Program-made: the position numbers and the translations under genes
The notes under the pieces: model-generated
Databases searched by the model: none
What the model was told of the DNA's origin: nothing
The model's input: the letters and a program-made list of their open reading frames with translations, nothing else
Shown here: in pieces, positions 1-6,908 of the stretch
Layout of the letters: each line of letters begins with the position of its first letter
Position numbering within the stretch: position 1 is the first letter of the stretch
Assembly (NCBI GenBank): GCA_045590935.1
Contig: JAZNSA010000145.1
Coordinates: forward strand, 1 to 9,056
Direction of reading: 5' to 3'
Length of the DNA: 9,056 nt
Source: CAKSHP01 sp045590935
Lineage (GTDB): Bacteria; Bacillota; Clostridia; UBA1381; UMGS1253

Positions 1-1
1 T

Positions 2-304
2 GGAAACGGACAATTCGTTAAAAAACAGTCCATTATTGATTGTGGAAAATGGGACGGTTTTGCTGTTACAGAAGATTTGAATTTAGCAGTCAAAATAATG
101 CTTTTAGGTGGAAAAATACGCTATTGCGGTGAAGCTGCAGTTTATCAGGAAGCATTGAATGAATGGAAACCATTTTTCAGACAAAGAGTAAGATGGGCTA
201 TCGGTAACTTTGAAACCCTTTTTATTTATTTGCCTCAAAAACACCAACCCTGTGCTCATAAACCCCCATCACAGCACAAACCGCAGATATTACATCTCCT
301 CTGA
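2..304 (+). CDS. Family 2 glycosyltransferase, C-terminal catalytic fragment, broken at its 3' end
   Basis: The frame is open from the window edge and reads like the end of the catalytic domain of a processive, membrane-bound GT2 enzyme (cellulose / poly-N-acetylglucosamine synthase type). Visible motifs are GNGQF at the start, TED (fragment residues 23-25, the catalytic-base region) and QRVRW (61-65, the QxxRW product-binding motif). Such enzymes normally continue with several membrane helices after QxxRW. Here the recognisable part stops around residue 77 (base about 232). The last 25 or so residues, rich in His, Pro and Gln, are simply the antisense of the end of spoIIIAG, up to a TGA at 302-304. 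The gene is therefore convergent with spoIIIAG and overlaps it, which is unnatural for this family. It is partial at the left window edge and truncated or chimeric at the right. The donor sugar and polymer cannot be told. Confidence 0.7.
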   Translation, partial: GNGQFVKKQSIIDCGKWDGFAVTEDLNLAVKIMLLGGKIRYCGEAAVYQEALNEWKPFFRQRVRWAIGNFETLFIYLPQKHQPCAHKPPSQHKPQILHLL

Positions 305-719
305 CATTTTTATTTTTTGCTCCGTCGCAAACAACAACCACCCCCTTCACCTTCGGAAGCTTTTGCTCATACATAACAGGCTCTCCCGACGTCATAACAA
401 CAGTTTGCGATTTCTTCACCTCATCATTTAAGCTATTGTTTTCGTAGCTCGAATCGCTCAAATAATTAAACACACCATCGTTTTCATACGTTATCATAAC
501 GCTAACCCGCCCAACGCCCTTTATTTTAGACAAAATCCTCTCAAGCCTTACCTCCTCCTCGTAGAAATCAAAGGAAGGTGTGATTTCTTTTTCAACCTTG
601 CTTTCTTTTCCTTTTTCCCACGATATAGAATTTCCGAAAATCAATATTATTATTCCAATAATAAATATGATACTCAAATAATTAATATTACCAAATTTTC
701 TCTTTTTCTTGTTTTCCAA
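222..719 (-). CDS. spoIIIAG: Stage III sporulation protein AG
   Basis: This is a ring-forming subunit of the SpoIIIA-SpoIIQ channel, which spans the two membranes between mother cell and engulfed forespore. The 165-residue product has a Lys/Arg-rich N-terminus, one membrane helix (about residues 13-31) and an extracytoplasmic part with a YscJ/FliF-like ring-building fold. The stretch running from the glutamate-rich segment to the KGVVVVCDGA and HRVGVFE segments matches the family, including its normal C-terminal end. It is shorter than the roughly 229-residue Bacillus subtilis protein, mainly in the N-terminal linker. The start is TTG at 719, with a GGAGAGG ribosome site 7 bases upstream. It lies 19 bases after spoIIIAF and is the last intact gene of the operon. 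Its 3' end sits exactly at the junction with the antisense glycosyltransferase fragment, so the final few codons could be foreign. Confidence 0.9.
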   Translation of the reverse strand: MENKKKRKFGNINYLSIIFIIGIIILIFGNSISWEKGKESKVEKEITPSFDFYEEEVRLERILSKIKGVGRVSVMITYENDGVFNYLSDSSYENNSLNDEVKKSQTVVMTSGEPVMYEQKLPKVKGVVVVCDGAKNKNVRGDVISAVCAVMGVYEHRVGVFEANK

Positions 720-738
720 ATCTTATCCTCTCCTCAGC

Positions 739-1203
739 CTATCCTTTAAAAATAAATATTTTCTCGTTTTCAATCCCGACACATTCGCCAATTATTTTAA
801 CTGCCTCATTTTTTTCAAGCGTTGTATATGCATTAATTCTTTTAATATCAATTTTATAGTTTTCATCAATATCCGCAATAATAACAACCCTTGAGCCAGT
901 TTTTGACTCTCCCTTTTCATCAAGAGATTTTTCGATTTTTCTTCCCAATACATCAATAAATCCGTCTAAAACTCCTTTTGAATATTCATTGCCTTTTTCA
1001 GAATTTATTTCATTATATGCTTCAAATCTAAACTCCCCACTCTTTATCCCGATTATTTTTGTGCCTATAAAAACGCTTAAAACCAACGCCAATATAAGCC
1101 GCACACTTTTTTCAATATTTCCGCTCGGAATAAGCATACAAAAAAGCGTATCAATAACCCCGACAACGCAAATAAATAAAGTTATTTCAAATATCCACTT
1201 CAT
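739..1203 (-). CDS. spoIIIAF: Stage III sporulation protein AF
   Basis: This is a membrane-anchored component of the SpoIIIA channel. It has 154 residues: two N-terminal membrane helices (about residues 5-23 and 32-50), separated by a short polar turn containing PSGN, then a soluble domain. The C-terminal segment, from the VVIIADID strand to the end, fits the ring-building motif known for this family. The protein is about 50 residues shorter than the B. subtilis one; the missing length appears to be in the linker, not the core domain. The start is ATG at 1203 with GGAGG 4 bases upstream. It follows spoIIIAE by 12 bases and precedes spoIIIAG by 19, so co-translation in one operon is likely. 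The identification rests on order, topology and C-terminal pattern, since the family is poorly conserved. Confidence 0.88.
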   Translation of the reverse strand: MKWIFEITLFICVVGVIDTLFCMLIPSGNIEKSVRLILALVLSVFIGTKIIGIKSGEFRFEAYNEINSEKGNEYSKGVLDGFIDVLGRKIEKSLDEKGESKTGSRVVIIADIDENYKIDIKRINAYTTLEKNEAVKIIGECVGIENEKIFIFKG

Positions 1204-1215
1204 CTCATCCTCCGC

Positions 1216-2334
1216 TTAAATCACAACACTATTCGACGTTTGAATAACTAGCGCAATGCAAATAATAAACAAAACCGCAACCATACACACAAGCCCCAAC
1301 ATATATGAAATTGCACAGCCTATTTCGCTTATTGACATTGAAACTTTTTCATCTGCAAGCGCTCCTAATATTGCCGACGAAAGATTAAGCATTAAAATTA
1401 TAACCAAAAGCCTAATAATCGGAAATATGCAAATAACCAACAATACGCATATAGACGCCACGCCAAAAGCGTTTTTAACAATTGTACACGAATACATAAA
1501 GGTTCCCATTGTTTCAGAAAGCAGTCCTCCTGCAACGGGAACAGCGGATGTTACAACATATTTTGCCGCCTTAAACGTTATTGCATCCGTAGCCGAGGAA
1601 AATCCGCCGCAAAGAGAAACTGCACCCGAAAAAATTGTAAAAACAAGCCCCATACTCCATTTTAAAATTGTTTTTATAAGGTTTATGTATGATGCAATAT
1701 TAATATTTTTGCTGACATTTGAAAATATTGACAGCATAGCCATCGAAAAAATCAATGGAATAAAAAATGCATTTGTCAAAAAGCTGAGTATTTCTATTCC
1801 TATAAGAATTAACGGATTGATGCACGCCGCTAACCCCGCCGCTCCGCACCCCGCCAGAAACGTCATAAGAAGAGGCATCATAATGCCTATACATTCGTTA
1901 AGACTGCCTATAACCATTTTCGCGCTTTCAACCGAATTAATAAAGACCTCGCAAAGCATAAACGAAATCACCGCATAGCAAACCATACTTGCCGCTTCAT
2001 CTATCGCATTTGAAAACCCCGATGCTTTAAGGCTCCTTAATAAAGAAAAAATAATTCCTGCGCAAATCAGCTTTATAACAAGCAAAAAGCAGTTTTTTAC
2101 TTCACCTAAAAACATCCCACATACTGCATTTTTTATATCATTATATTCTATTTGCTCTCCCGAAATAAGCATATACATAATATCTTTAAAGCTTATATCC
2201 TTATGCTCTTTATCTAAAAATTCCTGTACGGCGGAAAAATCCGTGCTCTCTAAAATATCTGTTGCTTCATTTGCAAAAGCACATTTTCCCGAAAACAGAA
2301 AAACCAAAATTAAAATAACACATATACGTTTCAT
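1216..2334 (-). CDS. spoIIIAE: Stage III sporulation protein AE
   Basis: This is the large polytopic membrane protein of the SpoIIIA complex, made in the mother cell and inserted in the outer forespore membrane. The 372-residue protein begins with a cleavable-looking signal peptide (charged MKR, a hydrophobic stretch at about residues 4-17, AFA near residue 21). A short acidic extracytoplasmic segment follows, then about six to eight hydrophobic helices from residue 80 to the end. The SAVPVAGGLLSET segment (residues 263-275) is a family hallmark. The length is close to the usual 390-400. The start is ATG at 2334, with AGGAG 5 bases before it. It lies 24 bases after spoIIIAD and 12 bases before spoIIIAF. 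A long open frame on the opposite strand inside this gene is a shadow. Confidence 0.95.
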   Translation of the reverse strand: MKRICVILILVFLFSGKCAFANEATDILESTDFSAVQEFLDKEHKDISFKDIMYMLISGEQIEYNDIKNAVCGMFLGEVKNCFLLVIKLICAGIIFSLLRSLKASGFSNAIDEAASMVCYAVISFMLCEVFINSVESAKMVIGSLNECIGIMMPLLMTFLAGCGAAGLAACINPLILIGIEILSFLTNAFFIPLIFSMAMLSIFSNVSKNINIASYINLIKTILKWSMGLVFTIFSGAVSLCGGFSSATDAITFKAAKYVVTSAVPVAGGLLSETMGTFMYSCTIVKNAFGVASICVLLVICIFPIIRLLVIILMLNLSSAILGALADEKVSMSISEIGCAISYMLGLVCMVAVLFIICIALVIQTSNSVVI

Positions 2335-2358
2335 AGCTTCTCCTATGTAAATTTCATA

Positions 2359-2745
2359 TTATTTGAGTATTTTTTCCGCCGCTGAAATCAACTGCTTGGC
2401 AAGCGGAATTGCATAAGAAAAAATAACAAACTTTCCCGCAAGCTCAACCTTAACCGCAACCGATGCCTGCCCTGCATCCTTGAGAGCATCGCAGGTAAAT
2501 TGGCAGATATATGCAGTTAAAATAACTTTTATAATTATTTTTATATATGAAATATCAATTCCATATTGCATTGCAGTTTCAAGTATTTTCAAATTAGTAT
2601 CTTTAATATATGCGAGCATCATCATTACTATTATCGCCCCTGTAGCAATTGATACAGGCATACAAAATTCGCTGCGGCTATTTTTTAAAACAACGGCTAT
2701 AATGCCTCCGCAAATTCCAACCGAAGCAATTTTAAAAATATCCAA
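2359..2745 (-). CDS. spoIIIAD: Stage III sporulation protein AD
   Basis: This is a small polytopic membrane subunit of the SpoIIIA channel, related to SpoIIIAC. It has 128 residues (B. subtilis about 133) with roughly four hydrophobic segments. The family signature KDAGQ followed by KVELAGK (about residues 88-106) is clear. The best start is TTG at 2745, preceded by GGGAG 5 bases upstream and by a second purine-rich AAGGAG further up. No ATG fits the family N-terminus better. It is separated from spoIIIAC by 45 bases and from spoIIIAE by 24. Known structural work places AC and AD as possible counterparts of small inner-membrane export components; nothing in this sequence tests that. Confidence 0.94.
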   Translation of the reverse strand: MDIFKIASVGICGGIIAVVLKNSRSEFCMPVSIATGAIIVMMMLAYIKDTNLKILETAMQYGIDISYIKIIIKVILTAYICQFTCDALKDAGQASVAVKVELAGKFVIFSYAIPLAKQLISAAEKILK

Positions 2746-2790
2746 AGCCGCTCCCTCACTCTCCTTCTACATTATAAAGCAGTATAAAAG

Positions 2791-2985
2791 CTATAGTGAA
2801 AAAACATTTTTTATCGTTTCAAACAAAATGCTTATCTGCTCTATTATAATAAACAAAACAACAATAAGTCCCGCAAGCGTTGTAAGCATAGCCTGCTCCT
2901 CGCGCCCCGAGCGAATTAATAATTGATTTAATATGGCAACAATAATTCCTATAGCCGCAATTTTAAAAACCAAATCAATACTCAT
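2791..2985 (-). CDS. spoIIIAC: Stage III sporulation protein AC
   Basis: This is a very small two-helix membrane subunit of the SpoIIIA complex. From the ATG at 2985 it has 64 residues, close to the usual 65-68: a first helix at about residues 5-23, the conserved cytoplasmic turn RSGREEQA, a second helix at about 33-55 and an amphipathic tail. An in-frame GTG at 3003 would add six residues. I prefer the ATG because the family begins with a short Met-x-x-Asp lead directly before the LVFKIA helix. Both starts have their own AAAGGA site (9 and 5 bases away), because a 14-bp unit carrying the ribosome site is duplicated in tandem here. The gene lies downstream of spoIIIAB in the operon. Confidence 0.92.
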   Translation of the reverse strand: MSIDLVFKIAAIGIIVAILNQLLIRSGREEQAMLTTLAGLIVVLFIIIEQISILFETIKNVFSL

Positions 2986-2990
2986 AAAAG

Positions 2991-3018
2991 ATTTTCCTTT
3001 CACAATTTTCCTTTCGCA
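2991..3018 (-). repeat. Tandem 14-bp duplication carrying the spoIIIAC ribosome binding site
   Basis: Bases 2991-3004 and 3005-3018 are two adjacent copies of a 14-bp unit differing at one position. Read on the minus strand, each contains GAAAGGAAAAT, a Shine-Dalgarno-like site. The distal copy suits the GTG at 3003 and the proximal copy suits the ATG at 2985. It may be a simple replication-slippage duplication; any effect on translation is inference. Confidence 0.6.
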
Positions 3019-3033
3019 TATATAGTTATCACA

Positions 3034-3549
3034 TCAAACAAACAACACGCATATAAAAATTCCGACCATTACGCCAATACTTCTGTAAAGTTTAACATTT
3101 TTATTACATTGCTCCGCTGCGACATTTATCATTTTTGAAACAGCATCTTCCGTATGCTCTAAAATTTTTTGTTGATTATAAATATCACTTTTCCCAAAAT
3201 CATCTAAAAGAGCTGACAGCTTTTTTATTTCTTCCTTTGAAAAGCAAAGCAATTTTTCATGCTTTAAAAGCTCGTTTCGCCATGCCTCGCCTACGCTTTT
3301 TGATTTTTTTTCAATCTCCCTTGACATATTTTCAAAAATCTGAGAAACAATTCCGTAATCGTTTTTTGCCGCCTCCAAAAACATATCCGAAGCATTTCTT
3401 TTAGAAAACCTGATTTCTGACATCAAAAACAAAACCGCCTCCCTTATGCTTTCCAAATTGCTTTTCCTTTTTAGCAATGCCCTTGAAAACTCAAATCCAA
3501 TTGCCGAACAAGATATTAAAACAAATGCGGCTCCTATAATTTTAATCAC
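3034..3549 (-). CDS. spoIIIAB: Stage III sporulation protein AB
   Basis: This is a membrane protein of the SpoIIIA complex. Its cytoplasmic helical domain resembles the GspF platform proteins of type II secretion and is thought to work with the ATPase SpoIIIAA (family knowledge). It has 171 residues, the same length as the B. subtilis protein. Residues 2-20 form an N-terminal membrane helix, 25-150 a charged helical domain, and 155-171 a C-terminal membrane helix. LESIREAVLFLMSEI (32-46) is the typical conserved helix. The start is GTG at 3549, overlapping the spoIIIAA stop (GTGA), with AGGAGG 7 bases upstream. This points to translational coupling with the ATPase gene. Confidence 0.94.
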   Translation of the reverse strand: MIKIIGAAFVLISCSAIGFEFSRALLKRKSNLESIREAVLFLMSEIRFSKRNASDMFLEAAKNDYGIVSQIFENMSREIEKKSKSVGEAWRNELLKHEKLLCFSKEEIKKLSALLDDFGKSDIYNQQKILEHTEDAVSKMINVAAEQCNKNVKLYRSIGVMVGIFICVLFV

Positions 3550-4451
3550 GCAATCGCCTCCTTCTTTTCATTTCGTATTATTTTTTTATTTTCCCCAAGA
3601 TATATATAGCACTCAAAGCAATTTAAAATTTCTTCATCTTTGAATTTTCTTTTAACATCAGCTATGCTTTTTCCATGCATCGTTGCAACAACACTAACGC
3701 CGCAGCTCGCCGCATACCTTATATTTTCCAAATCCTCACTCGTTCCAAGCTCGTCCATTATCAAAATTTGTGGCGCAAGGCATCTTATCGCCATAGCTGT
3801 TGCAATAGTCTTTGGCAAACCGCAATACACATCCGTATTTATTCCTATATCGTAGCCCGCCTCTCCGCCACGCATCGCACAAAGCTCATTTCTTTCATCA
3901 AGCGCACATACTTTAAACCCAATGTCTGAGAGCCTACGCATAATTTCTCTGAGCATAGTTGTTTTTCCGCAGCCTGGCGGTGATATAATCAATGTATTCG
4001 ATATACTTTTTCCGTTTTTTATAATCCTTATTGCATCTTCAGCGCAACTAAAAATCTGCCTTGCAAATCGAAAATTCAAAGATGACACATCGCAAATCGA
4101 AACAACTTCGCCCCCCGTCATCACCCCACGCCCGCCTATTCCTATTCTATGCCCGCCGTCAAGCGTTACAAATCCATTTTTGATTTCATTCTCAAAGCTG
4201 TAGTATGATGATTTTGTAATTTTTAAAAGGCTTTCGCTTATATCCTCCTTTGTAACAATATATCCCTCTCTTTTGCTTGCAACAACCCCGCTCTCGCCCG
4301 CAATAAAGCTTTCTCCGTCCATATATATGCAAAGCGGCAAGCCAACCCTTAGCCGTACTTCCTCTATTCGTTTTGTGTAAGCCTTTAAAATAATTTCATT
4401 AACCTTTTTTGGCATATATTTTAAAAGCTCTTTTTCGCAAGTATCATACAT
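3546..4451 (-). CDS. spoIIIAA: Stage III sporulation protein AA, secretion-type ATPase
   Basis: This is the cytoplasmic ATPase of the SpoIIIA channel, related to the GspE/VirB11 secretion ATPases. It has 301 residues from the chosen start. The Walker A motif PPGCGKTT is at 158-165, the Walker B strand ILIMDE at 229-234, and an ATMHG histidine box at 256-260. The conserved pre-Walker region GGHRIGIGGRG spans 99-109. I chose the ATG at 4451 because AGGAGG lies 9 bases before it. The upstream in-frame ATG at 4475 would place this ribosome site inside the coding region and has no comparable site of its own. It is the first gene of the operon, with a candidate sigma-E promoter about 30 bases upstream, and it overlaps spoIIIAB by 4 bases. 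Confidence 0.96.
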   Translation of the reverse strand: MYDTCEKELLKYMPKKVNEIILKAYTKRIEEVRLRVGLPLCIYMDGESFIAGESGVVASKREGYIVTKEDISESLLKITKSSYYSFENEIKNGFVTLDGGHRIGIGGRGVMTGGEVVSICDVSSLNFRFARQIFSCAEDAIRIIKNGKSISNTLIISPPGCGKTTMLREIMRRLSDIGFKVCALDERNELCAMRGGEAGYDIGINTDVYCGLPKTIATAMAIRCLAPQILIMDELGTSEDLENIRYAASCGVSVVATMHGKSIADVKRKFKDEEILNCFECYIYLGENKKIIRNEKKEAIA

Positions 4452-4482
4452 ACGCCTTATCCCTCCTCGTTTCATTATTTAA

Positions 4483-4511
4483 TTTTTATGTGCATTTTTA
4501 AAATTTTATGA
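4483..4511 (-). promoter_or_regulatory. Candidate sigma-E promoter of the spoIIIA operon
   Basis: On the minus strand, TCATAAA (4505-4511) and CATAAAAA (4483-4490) are separated by exactly 14 bases. This resembles the sigma-E pattern (an ATA-centred -35, 14-15 base spacer, CATAnnnT-type -10). It sits about 32 bases before the spoIIIAA ATG. spoIIIA is under sigma-E control in B. subtilis. The surroundings are AT-rich, so chance matches are possible. Confidence 0.45.
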
Positions 4512-4527
4512 CATCAAAACGTTTTTT

Positions 4528-4740
4528 GTTATTACCCGCCAAATACAATCCTCACGAGGCGCTACCACATACAACTCTCCTTTACACAAGACAGGGGCAT
4601 TTTCAAGACTTCTCCTTGAGAGAGGCTCCGCCAAAGGCGGTGGTGAGGTATAGGATACGAAGTATCCGTTAAAAAAAGCCACCTCATCCGTCAAGCCTTG
4701 CAGTTTACCCGCCTTCCCCTCAAGGTGAAGGCTTGGGGGT
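4528..4740. repeat. Hairpin-rich element, probably a dispersed non-coding repeat (MITE/REP-like)
   Basis: This stretch between the upp terminator and the spoIIIA promoter is unlike its surroundings in composition and is full of inverted repeats. CCGCC-AAA-GGCGG is at 4628-4640. GGATAC-GAA-GTATCC is at 4653-4667. TGAGGT (4644-4649) pairs with ACCTCA (4681-4686) around that hairpin. Two 17-base arms, 4609-4625 and 4714-4730, are inverted near-repeats (12 of 17 matching) containing CTTGAG / CTCAAG. From memory, strings such as ACCTCATCCGTCA and CTTCCCCTCAAGG are typical of a repeat scattered through gut Clostridia genomes. A 62-codon open frame on the minus strand (4506-4694) lies in it; I regard this as spurious. 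The boundaries are approximate and no target-site duplication was identified. Confidence 0.6.
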
Positions 4741-4788
4741 ATAAAAGTTTTATTATCTCATCATAAAACCATAATTATTTTTTTCGCA

Positions 4789-4819
4789 CAAAAAAAGGAA
4801 CTGCGAAATTCGCAGCTCC
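4789..4819 (-). terminator. Rho-independent terminator of uraA-upp
   Basis: On the minus strand, the arms of 4797-4819 form an 11-bp stem (GGAGCTGCGAA pairing with TTCGCAGTTCC, one G-U pair) with a minimal loop. A run of seven T follows immediately (4790-4796). It begins 32 bases after the upp stop codon, the expected place. Confidence 0.9.
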
Positions 4820-4851
4820 TCACTCTTTTACATATTTATATTATACTTTTA

Positions 4852-5481
4852 TTATTTTGTGCCGAAAATTCTATCTCCTGCATCGCCCAATCCCGGAACA
4901 ATATATCCGTTCTCGTTTAGCTTCTCGTCAACATTTGCGCAATAAACCTCAACGTCAGGATGAGCCTCTCTGAGCGCCTTTATTCCCTCAGGTGCAGCAA
5001 TGATGCATAAAAACTTTATAGATTTTGCACCATACTTTTTAATTTGCGAAATCGCATCCGTTGCCGAGCCACCCGTTGCAAGCATAGGGTCAACAACAAC
5101 CACAAGTCTGTTTGCAATATCAGCAGGCAGCTTGCAATAATACTCATGAGGCAAAAGAGTTTTCTCATCTCTATACATACCTATATGACCAACTTTTGCA
5201 GACGGCACAAGAGACAAAAGTCCATTTACCATACCAAGCCCTGCACGAAGTATTGGAACAACAGCAAGCTTCTTACCCTTAATAAGCTTTTGAGTTGTTT
5301 TTTTGATAGGCGTCTCAACCTCAACATCTACAAGAGGAATATCACGAAGTGCCTCATAGCACATAAGCATCGTTATTTCTTCAACAAGTGCACGAAATTC
5401 TTTATTAGACGTTGACTTATTTCTTAATATTGTAGTTTTATGTTGGATTAAAGGATGGTCCAAAATAGTCAATTTATCCAT
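4852..5481 (-). CDS. upp: Uracil phosphoribosyltransferase
   Basis: This is a cytoplasmic salvage enzyme that joins uracil and PRPP to give UMP and pyrophosphate. It has 209 residues, the standard bacterial length. Motifs are PILRAGLGM at 76-84, the PRPP-binding loop VVVVDPMLATGGSA at 127-140, and the C-terminal uracil-binding segment GLGDAGDRIFGT at 197-208. The start is ATG at 5481, with AGGAGAG about 9 bases upstream. That ribosome site directly abuts the uraA stop codon, and the genes are 15 bases apart. Transport and salvage of the same base are therefore encoded in one transcript, which ends at the hairpin at 4797-4819. Confidence 0.98.
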   Translation of the reverse strand: MDKLTILDHPLIQHKTTILRNKSTSNKEFRALVEEITMLMCYEALRDIPLVDVEVETPIKKTTQKLIKGKKLAVVPILRAGLGMVNGLLSLVPSAKVGHIGMYRDEKTLLPHEYYCKLPADIANRLVVVVDPMLATGGSATDAISQIKKYGAKSIKFLCIIAAPEGIKALREAHPDVEVYCANVDEKLNENGYIVPGLGDAGDRIFGTK

Positions 5482-5496
5482 GAAAACATTCTCTCC

Positions 5497-6846
5497 TTAG
5501 TTTTCTTTTGCTTTTGATACGCAGATGTTCACAATAATTCCCAAAATAAGTGCACATGCGATAGATGTAAGCGTTATCTTACCAAATGTAAGTGTTAAAC
5601 CGCCAATACCTGCAATCAAAATTGTTGAAACAACAAACAAATTCTTATTCAGGTTAAGGTCTACATTTTGAATCATCTTAAGACCTGATACAGCGATAAA
5701 GCCGTAAAGAGCCATACATACTCCACCCATTACGCAAGAAGGAATTGAGTTTACAAATGCAATAAAAGGTGATATAAACGAAATCAGCATAGCCAAAACA
5801 GCCGCAGTGATAATTGTATATACAGATGCATTCTTCGTAATAGCAACGCAACCAACCGACTCACCATAAGTTGTATTAGGGCATCCGCCAAAGAATGCAC
5901 CAACAATAGAACCAACACCATCGCCTAAAAGAGTTCTGTGAAGACCTGGCTCAACGAGAAGGTCTTTTTCAATAATTGATGAGATATTCTTATGGTCTGC
6001 AATATGCTCTGCAAAAACAACAAATGCAACAGGAACATACGCAACTGCCAACGTTCCTATATATGTCATATCAATTTCCTTGATACCCTTGAAAGCATTA
6101 ACAAAGGTAACATCAGGAACAGAAAGGAAAGTTTCTAAAGTTACGCCATCTGCTACAAGAGCTTTAAACGGCTCAAGGTTTAGTATCATAATTGCTTCAA
6201 CATTTAGGGCATCACCAATCAATGTTAAAATAAGAGTTAACGCATAACCCGCAAGAATACCAAAGATAAACGGAATAAGCTTGCCGTACTTCTTACCATA
6301 AGAAGAAGAAACAACTATAACAAGAAGTGTTACAATGCCGCAAAGCACACTAACAATCGGTGAAGTTGCAACTCCCGCTATGCTTCCCTTTAAAATATCG
6401 CCAACTGCATTTCCTGCAAGCGAAAGACCAATAATTGCAACTGTTGGTCCTATAACCGTAGCAGGCATAAGCTTATTTATCCAATTAACACCCGCAATTT
6501 TAACAACAATAGCTATAACAACATAAACCAAACCTGCAAATATAGCACCAATGATTAATCCTGCATATCCCGCTTCCATACTTACTGCACCTGCAAATGC
6601 CGCAAGCATAGATGCTATAAAGGCAAACGATGAGCCAAGGAATACAGGACTTTTCATTTTTGTAAAAAGAACATACACAAGCGTTCCAACGCCCGCACCC
6701 AAAAGCGCAGCAGCAGGACTCATACCATTACCGACAATAACAGGTACAACAAGCGTAGCCGTCATAATCGCCAAAAGCTGTTGGATAGCAAAAACAATCA
6801 GCTGCCCAAACTTTGGCTTGTCATCTACATCATAAATTAATTTCAT
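5497..6846 (-). CDS. uraA: Uracil permease (NAT/NCS2 family)
   Basis: This is a cytoplasmic-membrane uracil:proton symporter that supplies the substrate of the adjacent upp. It has 449 residues from the ATG at 6846, near the family norm of 420-450, with about 14 hydrophobic segments. The signature segment GGCPNTTYGESVG (320-332) matches the uracil-permease motif. AEHIADH (279-285) carries the glutamate and histidine that bind uracil in Escherichia coli UraA. I chose the start at 6846 because GGGGGAGG lies 7 bases before it and the protein begins like other uracil permeases. An upstream in-frame ATG at 6930 would add 28 unrelated residues and lies upstream of the promoter -35 box. It is the first gene of a two-gene uraA-upp operon. 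Confidence 0.96.
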   Translation of the reverse strand: MKLIYDVDDKPKFGQLIVFAIQQLLAIMTATLVVPVIVGNGMSPAAALLGAGVGTLVYVLFTKMKSPVFLGSSFAFIASMLAAFAGAVSMEAGYAGLIIGAIFAGLVYVVIAIVVKIAGVNWINKLMPATVIGPTVAIIGLSLAGNAVGDILKGSIAGVATSPIVSVLCGIVTLLVIVVSSSYGKKYGKLIPFIFGILAGYALTLILTLIGDALNVEAIMILNLEPFKALVADGVTLETFLSVPDVTFVNAFKGIKEIDMTYIGTLAVAYVPVAFVVFAEHIADHKNISSIIEKDLLVEPGLHRTLLGDGVGSIVGAFFGGCPNTTYGESVGCVAITKNASVYTIITAAVLAMLISFISPFIAFVNSIPSCVMGGVCMALYGFIAVSGLKMIQNVDLNLNKNLFVVSTILIAGIGGLTLTFGKITLTSIACALILGIIVNICVSKAKEN

Positions 6847-6879
6847 AAAAAAACCTCCCCCAAAATTTTTGTTCAATTT

Positions 6880-6908
6880 ATAATAACATATTCCGCAAAA
6901 TTTGTCAA
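6880..6908 (-). promoter_or_regulatory. Vegetative (sigma-A type) promoter of uraA-upp
   Basis: On the minus strand, TTGACA (6903-6908) is followed after exactly 17 bases by TATTAT (6880-6885). This is a near-consensus housekeeping promoter. The transcript would start around 6872-6875, leaving a leader of only about 27-30 bases before the uraA ATG. That is too short for a PyrR-type attenuator or a riboswitch. Confidence 0.8.

Noticed and set aside
1256..1978. A 240-codon open frame on the plus strand
   Set aside because: It lies wholly antisense to spoIIIAE, has no good ribosome site and no recognisable protein pattern; it is a shadow of a well-identified gene.
4452..4475. An eight-residue longer SpoIIIAA starting at 4475
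   Set aside because: The AGGAGG site falls inside this extension and serves the ATG at 4451.
4506..4694. A 62-codon minus-strand open frame, proline- and leucine-rich in the middle
   Set aside because: It sits inside the hairpin-rich repeat, lacks a clear ribosome site and is best explained by the repeat sequence itself.
5044..5415. A 123-codon plus-strand open frame
   Set aside because: It is antisense to upp, whose motifs are complete, and has no protein-like features.
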